A stretch of 64,000 nucleotides of DNA from Volucribacter amazonae (GCF_029783845.1 NZ_LWID01000001.1:1782001-1846000); one strand, 5' to 3'; shown: positions 1-9,087, counted from the first letter of the stretch. The notes: generated by a model from the letters alone, not told the origin. Translations and numbers: made by a program.

Positions 1-252
1 TAAGGCGATAGCAGGTACGCCATATTTCACTAATAAGGCGGCTTCCACTAATAATTGATCAATGGTTAATCGCTCAATATTCGGCATTGAGGGGATTGGC
101 TCTCGTTGATTTTCGCCCTCAATAACAAAAACAGGATAAATTAAGTCATCAACGCTTAATTTATGCTCAGCCATTAAACGGCGACTAAAGTCTTGTTTAC
201 GCATACGGCGTAAACGGCGAGCAGGAAAGCCCGTAAAAATTTGTGTTGTCAT
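1..252 (-). CDS. hemB: HemB, porphobilinogen synthase (N-terminal part, cut by window edge)
   Basis: Porphobilinogen synthase (5-aminolevulinate dehydratase) condenses two 5-aminolevulinate molecules to porphobilinogen in cytosolic haem synthesis. Only the first 84 codons are present; the gene continues past base 1. The translation starts MTTQIFTGFPARRLRRMRK and continues with a region containing LIYPVFVIEG and IPSMP, which are the typical HemB N-terminal signatures (arginine-rich arm, then the first barrel strand). Active-site lysines and the metal site lie outside the window. It is the last gene seen of a minus-strand run ubiE-ubiJ-ubiB-tatABC-EamA-hemB, starting 24 bases after the EamA stop. 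Confidence 0.9.
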   Translation of the reverse strand, partial: MTTQIFTGFPARRLRRMRKQDFSRRLMAEHKLSVDDLIYPVFVIEGENQREPIPSMPNIERLTIDQLLVEAALLVKYGVPAIAL

Positions 253-276
253 ATTGTTATCCGAAGTTAATTAAAA

Positions 277-1152
277 TCAAGATTTTTTCTTGCTATATTG
301 TCGCCACGCAGGCAACCCTACAGCGATAATTGTTGCACCAATGACTAAAATAACACCTAGACTTGTTAGCCAAGATAAGCTTTCGCCTAACCAAATCATC
401 GCAATAAACACGCCAAAAACCGGCTCTAAAGCAATAATAATGCCAGCGTGGTTGGCGGAAATTTTTTGAATACTTTTATTCCAGCAATGAATAGCTAACC
501 AACCACAAGCCCAAGCAAGGTATAAAATCGCTAAAATTCCCTCTGAGTTTGGGGTAATTTGCCAATTTTGAGTAAGTACTAAAGTAAAAGGTAAGCATAA
601 TAAAGGGGCAAGCCCTAATAATACGCTACTATATACCTTGGGTTCAATCTCTTGTAACAAACTTTTGCCAAGGTATAAACAAAAAACAAAGGCAATAGCG
701 GCAGCGATAATTAATAATACGCCAAATAAAGCACTATTCCCCGCGTTACTGTGTGTGGAAATCACGATCAATAAAATGCCAATAAATACCACCGCACTCA
801 TTAACCAATCTAGCCAAGTTCCCTTTTGTTTAAAAAATAAAAAACCAATTAACACCGTAATCAGCGGTTCTGCCCCCACAATGGTAGCAGCCACAGAGGC
901 AGAGGTATATTGCAAGCCAATAAATTGTAATAAAAAGGAAATAGGGAAATTTAATAAGGCTAACCACCACACTTTTTTGCGTAAGTGCGGTGGGATTTGC
1001 TGATAAGATTTAAAAAAAACAGGGGCAACTAATAATCCTGCTAACAGAAAACGAAACTGAGTAACCAACACAGGATCAGCCATAGTATAGGCAATTTTTC
1101 CTGCGGTAAAAGAGCTTCCCCAAATAAACACCGCCAATAAGGCATAAAACAT
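277..1152 (-). CDS. EamA/DMT-superfamily inner-membrane transporter
   Basis: A 291-residue membrane protein with about ten hydrophobic segments arranged as two EamA repeats, ending in a basic cytoplasmic tail (WRQYSKKKS). N-terminal motif FIWGSSFTAGK is typical of drug/metabolite exporters of the RhaT/YdcZ type; the substrate cannot be told from sequence. I chose ATG at 1152 rather than the TTG one codon upstream, because an AAGGA Shine-Dalgarno sequence in the tatC tail is well spaced for it. It lies 3 bases after the tatC stop and is probably cotranscribed with tatABC, in the place that tatD occupies in enterobacteria. Confidence 0.85.
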   Translation of the reverse strand: MFYALLAVFIWGSSFTAGKIAYTMADPVLVTQFRFLLAGLLVAPVFFKSYQQIPPHLRKKVWWLALLNFPISFLLQFIGLQYTSASVAATIVGAEPLITVLIGFLFFKQKGTWLDWLMSAVVFIGILLIVISTHSNAGNSALFGVLLIIAAAIAFVFCLYLGKSLLQEIEPKVYSSVLLGLAPLLCLPFTLVLTQNWQITPNSEGILAILYLAWACGWLAIHCWNKSIQKISANHAGIIIALEPVFGVFIAMIWLGESLSWLTSLGVILVIGATIIAVGLPAWRQYSKKKS

Positions 1153-1155
1153 CAA

Positions 1156-1914
1156 TTATTCCTTATCTTGCTGTTCATCATTTTGTTCAGCCTCTTCCTT
1201 TGGACGATAAAAACGTGCAAAAATAACCCCTACTTCAAACAATAGGCACATAGGAATGGCTAATAAGGTTTGTGAAAATACATCGGGTGGGGTAAGTAAC
1301 ATACCAATGACAAAAGCGGCAACAATAATATAAGGACGTTTTTGTCTAAGGTCTTCTGGGGTGGTGATCCCTGACCAACAAAGCAAAATAATCGCCACAG
1401 GCACTTCAAAGCAAACCCCAAAAGCTAAAAATAAAGTCAGCACAAAATCAAGGTAACTACTAATATCGGTGGCAATCGCTACCCCCTCTGGAGCAGTTTT
1501 GGTTAAAAAGGCAAAGACCAGAGGAAAGACCACATAATAAGCAAAAGCCACACCTACATAAAACAATAGCGTACTAGAAAAAAGCAACGGATAAATCAGG
1601 CGTTTTTCGTGTTGATACAGTGCGGGAGCAATAAATGCCCAAATTTGATACAAAATATAAGGCACTGAAACAAACACTGAAGCAATTAAGGTTAATTTAA
1701 TGGGGGTAAAAAAAGGCGTAACAATACTAGTAGCAATCATACTTGCCCCATTAGGTAACTGATCCACTAAAGGCGCAGAAATGAGATGATAAATATCATT
1801 AGCAAAATACACTAACGCCAGAAATACCAATAAAATACAAGCAATACAACGCAAAATGCGGTTACGTAATTCAATTAAATGGGAAATCAGCGGTTGGGAT
1901 TCTTCAACGGTCAT
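1156..1914 (-). CDS. tatC: TatC, twin-arginine translocase receptor subunit
   Basis: TatC binds twin-arginine signal peptides and, with TatB and TatA, exports folded proteins across the inner membrane. The 252-residue product has six predicted membrane segments. Key residues are at family positions: Glu15 in SHLIELR and Glu103 in QHEKR (signal-peptide site), Glu170 in FEVPV, and Asp211 in TPPDVF. The acidic, glutamine-rich cytoplasmic C-terminus (EEAEQNDEQQDKE) is unremarkable. It is third in tatA-tatB-tatC, starts 33 bases after tatB, and has GAGAG upstream of ATG as a plausible ribosome site. Confidence 0.97.
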   Translation of the reverse strand: MTVEESQPLISHLIELRNRILRCIACILLVFLALVYFANDIYHLISAPLVDQLPNGASMIATSIVTPFFTPIKLTLIASVFVSVPYILYQIWAFIAPALYQHEKRLIYPLLFSSTLLFYVGVAFAYYVVFPLVFAFLTKTAPEGVAIATDISSYLDFVLTLFLAFGVCFEVPVAIILLCWSGITTPEDLRQKRPYIIVAAFVIGMLLTPPDVFSQTLLAIPMCLLFEVGVIFARFYRPKEEAEQNDEQQDKE

Positions 1915-1947
1915 ACAGGCTCTCAGTTATTATCCAGCCGAAGAAAA

Positions 1948-2550
1948 TCAAAGATTATGTTTTTTGCTGTTATCTATGGGTTTAGCTGGCACTAACTCTC
2001 CCTCCTCAGGGTGATATTGGTCAATATATTTTGCCAATAATTCGTCTTGCTCGGCCAGTTCCGCTTGATCATCTTCTGCTAATTGGGGTTGATTATTTAA
2101 AAGTGCGGTGTCTTTTTCTGTTGTTTTTTGTGCAGAATTGACATTATCTGCGTCTGCGTTTTGCTCTGAATGATTTACCTCAGCCAAATCTTTATCTATG
2201 GCACGCTGTACCTTATCAATCTCAGCTTGAATAGAAGAGGTAGCAACCTTACCTTGGCTATCTAACTCTGCTTTCATTTTTTGTGCAGATTGTTTTAATT
2301 CTTCTACGGTTTTGCTTAATTCTGGCGATAAGGATTTGAGGTTCAATTCTTCAGCTTTTTTGATACTGTCTTTTAATTCCTGTAATTTTAGTTCTTGTGA
2401 TAATTCATTTTGCACATTGCTGGCTAAATTACGCAGGGTTCTTACCCACCCCATTACCGTACGAATGGCAATAGGCATACGTTGTGGGCCTAATACAATT
2501 AGCCCCACAATCATCACTAATACTAATTCAGAAAAACCAATATCAAACAC
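1948..2550 (-). CDS. tatB: TatB, twin-arginine translocase subunit
   Basis: TatB forms the signal-peptide receptor complex with TatC. The 200-residue protein begins MFDIGFSELV with the conserved membrane-embedded Glu8, then the Gly21-Pro22 hinge (LGPQR), an amphipathic helix, a long charged coiled-coil region (about 60-130) and a low-complexity acidic tail. The tail makes it somewhat longer than the 171-residue E. coli protein, as is common for this subunit. The start is GTG at 2550, right after the tatA stop with only two bases between, implying translational coupling. Confidence 0.95.
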   Translation of the reverse strand: MFDIGFSELVLVMIVGLIVLGPQRMPIAIRTVMGWVRTLRNLASNVQNELSQELKLQELKDSIKKAEELNLKSLSPELSKTVEELKQSAQKMKAELDSQGKVATSSIQAEIDKVQRAIDKDLAEVNHSEQNADADNVNSAQKTTEKDTALLNNQPQLAEDDQAELAEQDELLAKYIDQYHPEEGELVPAKPIDNSKKHNL

Positions 2551-2552
2551 AA

Positions 2553-2783
2553 TTACGCCTGTTCTTTTTCTTTTTTAGCTTCGCTTTTCACTTGAGTTGT
2601 ATCATTCTCAATAGATTTAAACTCAGCATCTTTTGTCGCAGGCTCGTCCTCTTTGATTGCTTTTTTAAAGCCCTTAATTGACTCGCCTAAATCAGAACCC
2701 AAGGTTCTTAATTTTTTTGTACCAAAAAGTAAAACAACGATTGCAACGATAATAAGAAGTTGCCAAATACTAATACCACCCAT
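2553..2783 (-). CDS. tatA: TatA, twin-arginine translocase pore-forming subunit
   Basis: TatA oligomerises to open the translocation path for folded Tat substrates. The 76-residue product has the standard plan: a short N-terminal membrane helix (about 5-20), the FGTKKLR hinge, then an amphipathic helix containing Asp31 and the essential Phe39 of KGFKKA, and a lysine/glutamate-rich tail. A GGAAAA ribosome site precedes ATG. It is 98 bases after ubiB and starts the tatABC unit. No tatE or tatD lies nearby. Confidence 0.96.
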   Translation of the reverse strand: MGGISIWQLLIIVAIVVLLFGTKKLRTLGSDLGESIKGFKKAIKEDEPATKDAEFKSIENDTTQVKSEAKKEKEQA

Positions 2784-2881
2784 ATTATTTTCCTTATTAT
2801 TAATTAATGAAACTTGTTAGAGTTTAGCCCTTTTAGCTCGGTTGAACAATAGCTTAACGGAATTATTTTTTCTCTTTGCCA

Positions 2882-4522
2882 TTATCGGCGAAAAAATAAA
2901 CCATATAGCCATAAGATAGTTGCACTAACTAATGATATGGTAGCTAACCAAGTGGGCAATGTAGCAAATTGCCATAGCGTCGCCACAAAAATCACCATTC
3001 CTACCAATAAAAAAGGATATTTTCCTTGCTGTTTTCTTCGTTGTTGCAACTGCTGATTAATTTGGCTTAACTGCTGTTGGATCCCTTTTTGTTGCTGTAA
3101 GGCATCAAATAAGGTCATGGGTAAATCCACCGCATGCTCACGCCAATAGGGTAATTGTTCTTGTACTTTATGCCACAACATTTTTACCCCCATTTGTTGA
3201 GATAACCAATCTTGCAAGAAAGGCTTAGCGGTTTGCCATAAGTCTAACTGAGGATAAAGCTGTCGCCCTAAGCCCTCAATATACAACAAGGTTTTTTGTA
3301 ACAACACTAACTGAGGCTGTACCTGCATATTAAAACGACGTGCGGTATTAAAAAGGTTCAGCAAAACTTGCCCAAAGGAAATTTCCGCTAAAGGCTTAGC
3401 AAAAATAGGTTCACAGACTTCACGAAACGCCTGTTCAAATTCATCAATATTGGTATCTTCCGGAGTCCAACCTGATTTAACGTGCATTTCCGCTACTCGG
3501 CGATAATCTCGGTTAAAAAATGCCACAAAGCATTCCGCTAAATAACGCTTATCATGTTCATTTAAACGCCCTACAATACCACAGTCAATTCCAATATACT
3601 GCGGATCTTGCGGGTGTTGCTCACTCACAAAAATATTACCCGGGTGCATATCCGCATGAAAAAAGCTATCACGAAACACTTGAGTAAAAAAGACCTGTAC
3701 CCCACGTTCCGCCAGCAATTTCATATCCGTACCATTTTGCTCGAGCCGTTGAATATCAGAAACAGGAATACCATAAATGCGTTCCATCACAATCACATTC
3801 TTATGGCAAAATTCAGGGTACATTGTAGGAATATATAGCATTGGGCTTTGTTCAAAATTACGCTTAAGTTGAATAGCATTTGCCATTTCGTGACGTAAAT
3901 CCAACTCTGCTAACAAGGTTTTTTCGTATTCCTGCACCACTTCCACAGGGCGTAAACGATACCCCTCTTTACTTAGCTTAGGCACCCAACTGGCTAATAA
4001 ATACATCAAACTTAAATCCGCTTGAATAGTAGGTAAAATATGGGGACGTATTACCTTAATGACGACTTCCTGCCCAGCTTGTTCTTGTTCAGCATTAAAT
4101 TTAGCACAATGCACTTGTGCAATAGAGGCTGAAGCCAAGGCTTGTGGCTCAAAATCCACAAACCAGCGTTCTAATTTGTCGCCTAAGGCTTGTTCAATTT
4201 GCTGACGAGCTAATTCGCCAGCAAAAGGTTCAACCTGATCCTGCAATAATGCCAACTCATCAGCAATCTCGGGGGGAAAAAGATCACGACGGGTGGATAG
4301 CATTTGCCCTAGCTTAATCCAAACAGGTCCAAGCTGTTGCAACGCCAAACGCAAACGCAGCCCAAAGGATTTATCACTATGTTGATTATGTAACCAAAAC
4401 AACCCTTTTCTTGCCCAACGCAATATTCTGGTATGGCGATGAGTAGGTAGCACTTCATCAATGCCATAAATAAGAAAGGTTCTAACAATATGGTAAAAAC
4501 GCTTAATTTGACTGATTTTCAT
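2882..4522 (-). CDS. ubiB: UbiB, ADCK/COQ8-like kinase-fold ATPase for ubiquinone synthesis
   Basis: UbiB is an atypical protein-kinase-like ATPase needed for ubiquinone biosynthesis, attached to the inner membrane. From ATG at 4522 the product is 546 residues, the same length as E. coli UbiB. A longer form from TTG at 4537 is open, but the E. coli alignment starts here. Visible family signatures are KLGQMLSTRRDLFPPE (KxGQ motif), the alanine-rich loop ASASIAQVH, ADMHPGN and GIDCGIVG, and two hydrophobic helices at the C-terminus (about 495-545). It overlaps the 3' end of ubiJ by 20 bases, so translation is probably coupled. Confidence 0.96.
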   Translation of the reverse strand: MKISQIKRFYHIVRTFLIYGIDEVLPTHRHTRILRWARKGLFWLHNQHSDKSFGLRLRLALQQLGPVWIKLGQMLSTRRDLFPPEIADELALLQDQVEPFAGELARQQIEQALGDKLERWFVDFEPQALASASIAQVHCAKFNAEQEQAGQEVVIKVIRPHILPTIQADLSLMYLLASWVPKLSKEGYRLRPVEVVQEYEKTLLAELDLRHEMANAIQLKRNFEQSPMLYIPTMYPEFCHKNVIVMERIYGIPVSDIQRLEQNGTDMKLLAERGVQVFFTQVFRDSFFHADMHPGNIFVSEQHPQDPQYIGIDCGIVGRLNEHDKRYLAECFVAFFNRDYRRVAEMHVKSGWTPEDTNIDEFEQAFREVCEPIFAKPLAEISFGQVLLNLFNTARRFNMQVQPQLVLLQKTLLYIEGLGRQLYPQLDLWQTAKPFLQDWLSQQMGVKMLWHKVQEQLPYWREHAVDLPMTLFDALQQQKGIQQQLSQINQQLQQRRKQQGKYPFLLVGMVIFVATLWQFATLPTWLATISLVSATILWLYGLFFRR

Positions 4523-5117
4523 AAAGTAATTTCGCAATACGTTGTTCTAAAAGTGCGGTCTGTTTGGCTAAAATTTTGACTTCTTGATTAAAATCTTGCA
4601 CCGCTAAGCGGGGGGAAAGTAATTGCCATTCTTCTGTTAAACGTTCGCCCCAATATTGTTGGCTAGTGGTAGTATGCCGTTTTATATGGGTTGTTAAGTG
4701 GCGTGCAAAGCTAACGCTACTATATGCTAAGACATCGCCAAGATAAGGGGCTAATAATAAGGCAGGATCTTTTTCCAATTGTTCTAACAAGGTAACAAAG
4801 TCTTGTAACACTTGCAAATCGCCGTTGAGAATAATGGATTTATCATTAATATATTGACTTAATTGTGCTTTAGAGGGCGGATTAAATAATAAATGGCGAG
4901 CAATCGCCACATCACAATCCGCTTGATCCGCATATTGACCAAGCACATCAATACCTTGAGTGGAAAAACACAAATAAACTTGCAAACCTTGAGATTGCAA
5001 ACGCATAGCTAACACTTTACCTTGCAATTTGGCTAAATAAGGCTTGGCTTCGGGGCTATGGTGCAATAAATGATTAAAACCATTCTCTATCCCTGCTTGC
5101 AATAATTGTGCCAACAT
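4503..5117 (-). CDS. ubiJ: UbiJ, SCP2-domain lipid-binding factor of the Ubi complex
   Basis: UbiJ has an SCP2 lipid-binding fold and is an accessory factor of the cytosolic Ubi metabolon, presenting ubiquinone intermediates to the hydroxylases and methyltransferases. The 204-residue product has the SCP2 region at about 15-110, with hydrophobic strands around VLAMRLQSQGLQVYLCF, and a C-terminal coiled-coil (AKQTALLEQRIAKLL), as in E. coli UbiJ (YigP). ATG at 5117 is chosen over TTG at 5123 because AGGA in the ubiE stop region is well placed for it. It is sandwiched between ubiE and ubiB as in E. coli. Confidence 0.92.
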   Translation of the reverse strand: MLAQLLQAGIENGFNHLLHHSPEAKPYLAKLQGKVLAMRLQSQGLQVYLCFSTQGIDVLGQYADQADCDVAIARHLLFNPPSKAQLSQYINDKSIILNGDLQVLQDFVTLLEQLEKDPALLLAPYLGDVLAYSSVSFARHLTTHIKRHTTTSQQYWGERLTEEWQLLSPRLAVQDFNQEVKILAKQTALLEQRIAKLLYENQSN

Positions 5118-5126
5118 AATCAATTC

Positions 5127-5948
5127 CTAAAACTTATAACCACGATGCAATGCCACAATGCCAGCGGTTAAATTATAATAACTGGTTTGTTCAAAACCTG
5201 CTTGCTCCATCATCGTTTGCAATTCCTGCTGAGCGGGGTGCATACGAATTGACTCCGCCAAATAACGATAACTATCGCCATCATTGACCACCACTTCGCC
5301 AATTTTCGGCAAGATATTAAAAGAATAAAAATTATAGGCTTGACTTAAAGGAGCAAAAATCGGTTTAGAAAATTCTAACACCAGCAAGCGTCCACCGGGC
5401 TTTAGTACACGATACATTGAACGCAAGGCTTTATCTTTATCAGTAACATTACGCAAACCAAAGCTGATCACAATACAATCAAAGCTATTATCTGGAAAAG
5501 GAAGCATTTCAGCATTAGCTTGTACATAATCCACATTGCCCACTATACCTAAATTACGCAGTTTTTCTCGCCCCACTTGTAGCATTGAATCATTAATATC
5601 CGCCAACACCACTCGCCCTGTTTCGCCCACTAAACGAGAAAACTTCGCCGAAAAATCCCCTGTTCCGCCCGCCAAATCTAAAATATGTTGCCCTTTGCGT
5701 ACACCACTGCAATCAATGGTAAAACGCTTCCAAAGACGATGAATACCAAAGGATAATAAATCATTCATTAAATCATATTTGCCTGCCACAGAATGGAATA
5801 CTTGTGCCACCATTTGTTGTTTTTTTTCTTTGGCAACAGTTTGAAAACCAAAATGAGTAGTTTCACTATGTTCATCGGTATTCAACCCATCATTTAGCGG
5901 ATCAGCATTAGAAAAGTGCGGTTGATTTTCAGCAAATTTTTTCATCAT
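5127..5948 (-). CDS. ubiE: UbiE, demethylmenaquinone/2-methoxy-benzoquinol methyltransferase
   Basis: UbiE is the SAM-dependent C-methyltransferase shared by the ubiquinone and menaquinone pathways. SAM motif I is HILDLAGGTGDFSAKF; the family stretches TTHFGFQTVAKEKK, FGIHRLWKRF, ADINDSML, SFGLRNVTDKDKALRSMYR and the terminal ALHRGYKF are all present. The body aligns with the 251-residue E. coli enzyme, so about 20 N-terminal residues are extra. Starts at 5948, 5945 or 5981 are all open and none has a clear ribosome site, so the N-terminus is uncertain. First gene of the ubi-tat unit. Confidence 0.95.
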   Translation of the reverse strand: MMKKFAENQPHFSNADPLNDGLNTDEHSETTHFGFQTVAKEKKQQMVAQVFHSVAGKYDLMNDLLSFGIHRLWKRFTIDCSGVRKGQHILDLAGGTGDFSAKFSRLVGETGRVVLADINDSMLQVGREKLRNLGIVGNVDYVQANAEMLPFPDNSFDCIVISFGLRNVTDKDKALRSMYRVLKPGGRLLVLEFSKPIFAPLSQAYNFYSFNILPKIGEVVVNDGDSYRYLAESIRMHPAQQELQTMMEQAGFEQTSYYNLTAGIVALHRGYKF

Positions 5949-6010
5949 TAAGGGATTATTCAGGATAAAACATTGCCACATTATAGCAAAAAATCTACAT
6001 AAAACATCAT

Positions 6011-6105
6011 TATAGTCGTCCCTCTTTAAAATAATCCCATTGACTTTGTACCCTCTTAGGCATACCGCTTTCTCTTATTTCAAATAAACAGGGTTATATG
6101 ACCTA
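6011..6105. repeat. Diverged copy of the TATAGTCG palindromic repeat
   Basis: The left end reads TATAGTCGTCCCTCTTTAAA and matches the terminal sequence of the repeat family described at 18598. The right part (around GGCATACCGC, then CTTATTTCAAAT) resembles the other arm but is eroded. It lies in the ubiE/permease intergenic gap. Boundaries on the right are approximate. Confidence 0.5.
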
Positions 6106-6166
6106 TAAAAAAATAACAGTATAATGACGAGCATAAATGATTAAGTAATTTCCATGGAAAATCATC

Positions 6167-7174
6167 ATGAACAAAACAAACAATCTCTGGCTAGCCTTTC
6201 TTTCCGCTTGTGCGGGAATAATCTTATTTTGGTTTGGTGTATTATCTTTACACCTTACCTTTGCTGTTTTTAGCTTACTACTCACTTATAGCCTTACTCA
6301 ATTATTTGCACAACGCCTACAACAATATTTTCCGCAATTATCCCATAGCCACTTAATCGCAGTATGCCTCCTGTTACTGGCGTTAATCAGCACTTTTTAC
6401 ACCATCGGTGATTGGCTAGGCGATAATCAACACAATTATTTTACCCATATTCCCCAACAATTTGCTCAACTTTTTCAACAATTACACACCCGTTTACCCG
6501 ATAATATCAGCCATTATTTGCCTGATAGCGTACAAGCATTTCATCATTATTTTATTAATTGGCTACAACAACATAGCTTAGTAATTCAACAAATAGGCGG
6601 TCATACCCTCAAAGGTATCGGCTACCTTTTTATCGGTATTATTATCGGTGCAATTATGGCAGTACAATATCAGCCCAATCAAAGCCCCAACAAACCTATT
6701 AGCCAAGCCTTACATCATTATTTTGCCAACTTAATGTGTTGTTTTAACCATGTTTTTCTTTCACAAATAAAAATATCCGCCATTAACACCGCACTTACTG
6801 CACTATATTTAGTCATTTTGTTACCTTTATTTCATCAACATATTCCTTTAAAAACATTACTCATTCTCTTTACGTTTTTAGTGGGATTATTGCCAATCAT
6901 GGGTAACCTAATTTCAAATTCAGTGATTGTATTACTCAGTTTAACCATTAGTTTACCCTTAGCTGGTGCGTCTTTAATTTGGTTAATCTTTATCCATAAA
7001 CTTGAATACTTCCTCAATGCTGAAATTATTGGACAAAAAATCCAAGCCAAAGCATGGGAATTATTGTTAGTCATGTTAGTTATGGAAGCATTATTTGGCA
7101 TCGCAGGACTAGTCGCCGCCCCAATATGCTACGCACAACTTAAATTAACGTTGCAACAGAAAACCTTGATTTAA
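6167..7174 (+). CDS. AI-2E family (DUF20) membrane transporter
   Basis: A 335-residue polytopic membrane protein of the AI-2E/PerM/YdiK family: two N-terminal hydrophobic segments, a hydrophilic loop (about 80-140), then several more membrane segments, including the conserved central region LLILFTFLVGLLPIMGNLIS and C-terminal LFGIAGLVAAPICYAQLK. Substrates of this family are varied and often unproven, so autoinducer export should not be assumed. The gene is monocistronic and divergent from ubiE; ATG is preceded by GGAAA. A TATAAT hexamer at 6120 may be its -10 box. Confidence 0.85.
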   Translation: MNKTNNLWLAFLSACAGIILFWFGVLSLHLTFAVFSLLLTYSLTQLFAQRLQQYFPQLSHSHLIAVCLLLLALISTFYTIGDWLGDNQHNYFTHIPQQFAQLFQQLHTRLPDNISHYLPDSVQAFHHYFINWLQQHSLVIQQIGGHTLKGIGYLFIGIIIGAIMAVQYQPNQSPNKPISQALHHYFANLMCCFNHVFLSQIKISAINTALTALYLVILLPLFHQHIPLKTLLILFTFLVGLLPIMGNLISNSVIVLLSLTISLPLAGASLIWLIFIHKLEYFLNAEIIGQKIQAKAWELLLVMLVMEALFGIAGLVAAPICYAQLKLTLQQKTLI

Positions 7175-7217
7175 ATTTTACTTCAATATCGTTAATTAAA
7201 ATAAGGGGATATTCAAA

Positions 7218-7318
7218 ATGAACATAAACAAAGAAAATGCCCTATTACCTTAAATATTGGCTTATTGAGTGTTAATTATTTTATTCTTTCATACCAAGTG
7301 CGGTCAGTTTTAGAATAA
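7218..7318 (+). pseudogene. Possible vestige of a membrane-transporter start
   Basis: An AAGGGG ribosome site precedes ATG at 7218. The reading MNINKENALLP stops after 11 codons, but a one-base shift continues as LNIGLLSVNYFILSYQ before stopping at 7318. The combined text resembles the first membrane helix of an MFS-type exporter. This may be the eroded 5' end of a lost gene; it is short, so chance is quite possible. Confidence 0.2.
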
Positions 7319-7348
7319 TTTTGTAGCCACAAAAATAAGCTAAAGGGC

Positions 7349-8245
7349 TTAACTCTCTGCCTTTAACTGTGCAAAATATTGTTGAATTAATTCGCAAATA
7401 ATCCGCACTTTTTCCGATTGAATACGTTGTAACCGCACCAAATATAACGGATATAAAGGTAATTGCCAATCTGGGCAAAGTTGCACTAAATTGCCTTGTT
7501 GTAAATAGCGTTGAACATCTAATTTAGGCTGCATTGATACCCCAAAGCCATTTAAGGTAAGATGACGGCTATTGTATAAACTATTGCATTGTACTCGGTA
7601 ATTAGGGGTAATACGCTCTTGTTGTTGCTGTTGTTGAAAGGTTAATGACATTTGAGGTTGATGACGAAAATTAATCCAATCTAACTGGGCTAATTCCTTC
7701 AAATCCTTTGGTAAGGGGCGATTGGCAAGATAATCAGGGCTAGCACAAACAATCAGTTCAATATCAAATAAATGTTTAGCAATCATATTGTTCTGCAAAG
7801 TATGTGTGCCAACTCGCAAGGCAATATCAATCCGTTGTTCCACTAAATCAACCACTTGATCATCAAAATATAAATTCAAATTCATCGCAGGATATTGATC
7901 CAAAATTTGTTTAAAGGTTTGAATTAATACACTATCAAGAAATCCTGTTACACAAGCAATATTTAGTTGTCCCATGGGTTTTTGCCGTAATGCCTCAACC
8001 GCACTCATTGCATTATCCGCTTGTTGCTGTAATTGAACAATATGTTGATAAAATACTTCGCCCGCCTCGGTAAGCGAAAGTTTTCTTGTTGTACGGTTAA
8101 ATAATTTAATCGCTAATTGTTGTTCTAATTTTTTAATGGCTTGCGTAACAGCAGGAGACGTCATCATTAGTTGATCAGCGGCTTTAGTCATTGAACCTGT
8201 TTCAACCACTTTAATAAAAATCAACATATTTTTAAAATCATACAT
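7349..8245 (-). CDS. LysR-family transcriptional regulator
   Basis: A 298-residue LysR-type regulator: winged helix-turn-helix in residues 1-60 (TKAADQLMMTSPAVTQAIKK, then FNRTTRKLSLTEAG), linker helix, and a periplasmic-binding-protein-like effector domain from about 90. Its start is 123 bases from the divergent NAD(P)-binding protein gene, the usual arrangement in which a LysR protein controls its neighbour. The inducer is unknown. The sequence is of the CrgA/DsdC-like subgroup that often controls quinone- or aldehyde-stress reductases, but I infer this only from the neighbour. Confidence 0.88.
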   Translation of the reverse strand: MYDFKNMLIFIKVVETGSMTKAADQLMMTSPAVTQAIKKLEQQLAIKLFNRTTRKLSLTEAGEVFYQHIVQLQQQADNAMSAVEALRQKPMGQLNIACVTGFLDSVLIQTFKQILDQYPAMNLNLYFDDQVVDLVEQRIDIALRVGTHTLQNNMIAKHLFDIELIVCASPDYLANRPLPKDLKELAQLDWINFRHQPQMSLTFQQQQQQERITPNYRVQCNSLYNSRHLTLNGFGVSMQPKLDVQRYLQQGNLVQLCPDWQLPLYPLYLVRLQRIQSEKVRIICELIQQYFAQLKAES

Positions 8246-8368
8246 TGCAAATTACCTATGATTATTAAGTTTTGCTAACTAGTGTATTGAGCTTTTGTAT
8301 AATGATCAAGCCATAGTTTACCGTTATAATGCCCATCATTAACAAAGCTAAATATAGGAGCAAATATT

Positions 8369-9019
8369 ATGAAAGTATTATTAATTGGCGGAACAGGTTA
8401 TACAGGTAAAGCTGTTTGTGATGAATTATTACAACGTGGGCATCAAGTCATTTTGGTAACACGTCAGCCACAAAACATTCAAGCAACAGAACAGCTACAA
8501 GCCATAAGCCTTTCACTCACTGATGTAAACGAGTTGGCTAAACAGTTTGCTCAAGTTGATGTCGTCGTCAATACCGCTGTGCCTGATCGTGAAAGCCCTG
8601 ATTTTGTGGAAAAAGTTTGGCAAATGGAGCGTGCATTGGTTGAAGCAGCCAAATTAACTAAAGTGCGTTTATTTTTGCTCGGCGGTGCAGGCAGTTTATA
8701 TGTTACCCCAACAATTCAATTAGTGGATACCCCAGAATTTCCTGCGGAATTTAAACGTGAGGCAACCTTATTTAAAGAGGTTTTAGCTTGGTTAAAACAG
8801 CAACAAGATGTAAATTGGACGATGATTTCGCCAGCGCCTGTTTATTTTAATGGCTCACCATTTACCGAACGTAAGGGACAATATCGTGTAGCAAAAGATG
8901 AGGTGCTTATGCTTGACGGACAGCCAACAGGAATAAGTAATTTTGATCTTGCCGTTGCCATTGTTGATGAATTAGAGCAAGCTAAATTTAGCCAACAGCG
9001 TTTTACTGCGGGTTATTAA
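8369..9019 (+). CDS. NAD(P)-binding Rossmann protein (NmrA/SDR-like)
   Basis: A 216-residue atypical short-chain dehydrogenase. The N-terminal dinucleotide motif GGTGYTG (residues 7-13) follows a beta strand MKVLLIG; an Arg after strand two (VTRQPQ) suggests NADPH preference. A conserved LLGGAGSLYV segment and ISPAPVYFNG match the YwnB/NmrA-like subgroup that lacks a clear YxxxK catalytic pair. It is probably a flavin/quinone- or redox-sensing oxidoreductase. AGGAG precedes ATG. It is divergent from, and likely controlled by, the LysR regulator at 7349-8245. Confidence 0.82.
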   Translation: MKVLLIGGTGYTGKAVCDELLQRGHQVILVTRQPQNIQATEQLQAISLSLTDVNELAKQFAQVDVVVNTAVPDRESPDFVEKVWQMERALVEAAKLTKVRLFLLGGAGSLYVTPTIQLVDTPEFPAEFKREATLFKEVLAWLKQQQDVNWTMISPAPVYFNGSPFTERKGQYRVAKDEVLMLDGQPTGISNFDLAVAIVDELEQAKFSQQRFTAGY

Positions 9020-9058
9020 AGTGCGGTAGGTTTTTGGATTATTTTATTTACACAGTTA

Positions 9059-9087
9059 TCGCCCTCTTTGCATAGGGGGTGATTTTT
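9059..9087 (+). terminator. Rho-independent terminator after the NAD(P)-binding protein gene
   Basis: An eight-pair stem (TCGCCCTC with GGGGGTGA, using two G-U pairs) and an eight-base loop are followed by TTTTTAT, 40 bases after the stop codon at 9019. Confidence 0.6.

Noticed and set aside
6103..6285. Minus-strand small reading frame overlapping the permease start
   Set aside because: It overlaps the real gene and its upstream region and has no ribosome site or recognisable protein features.
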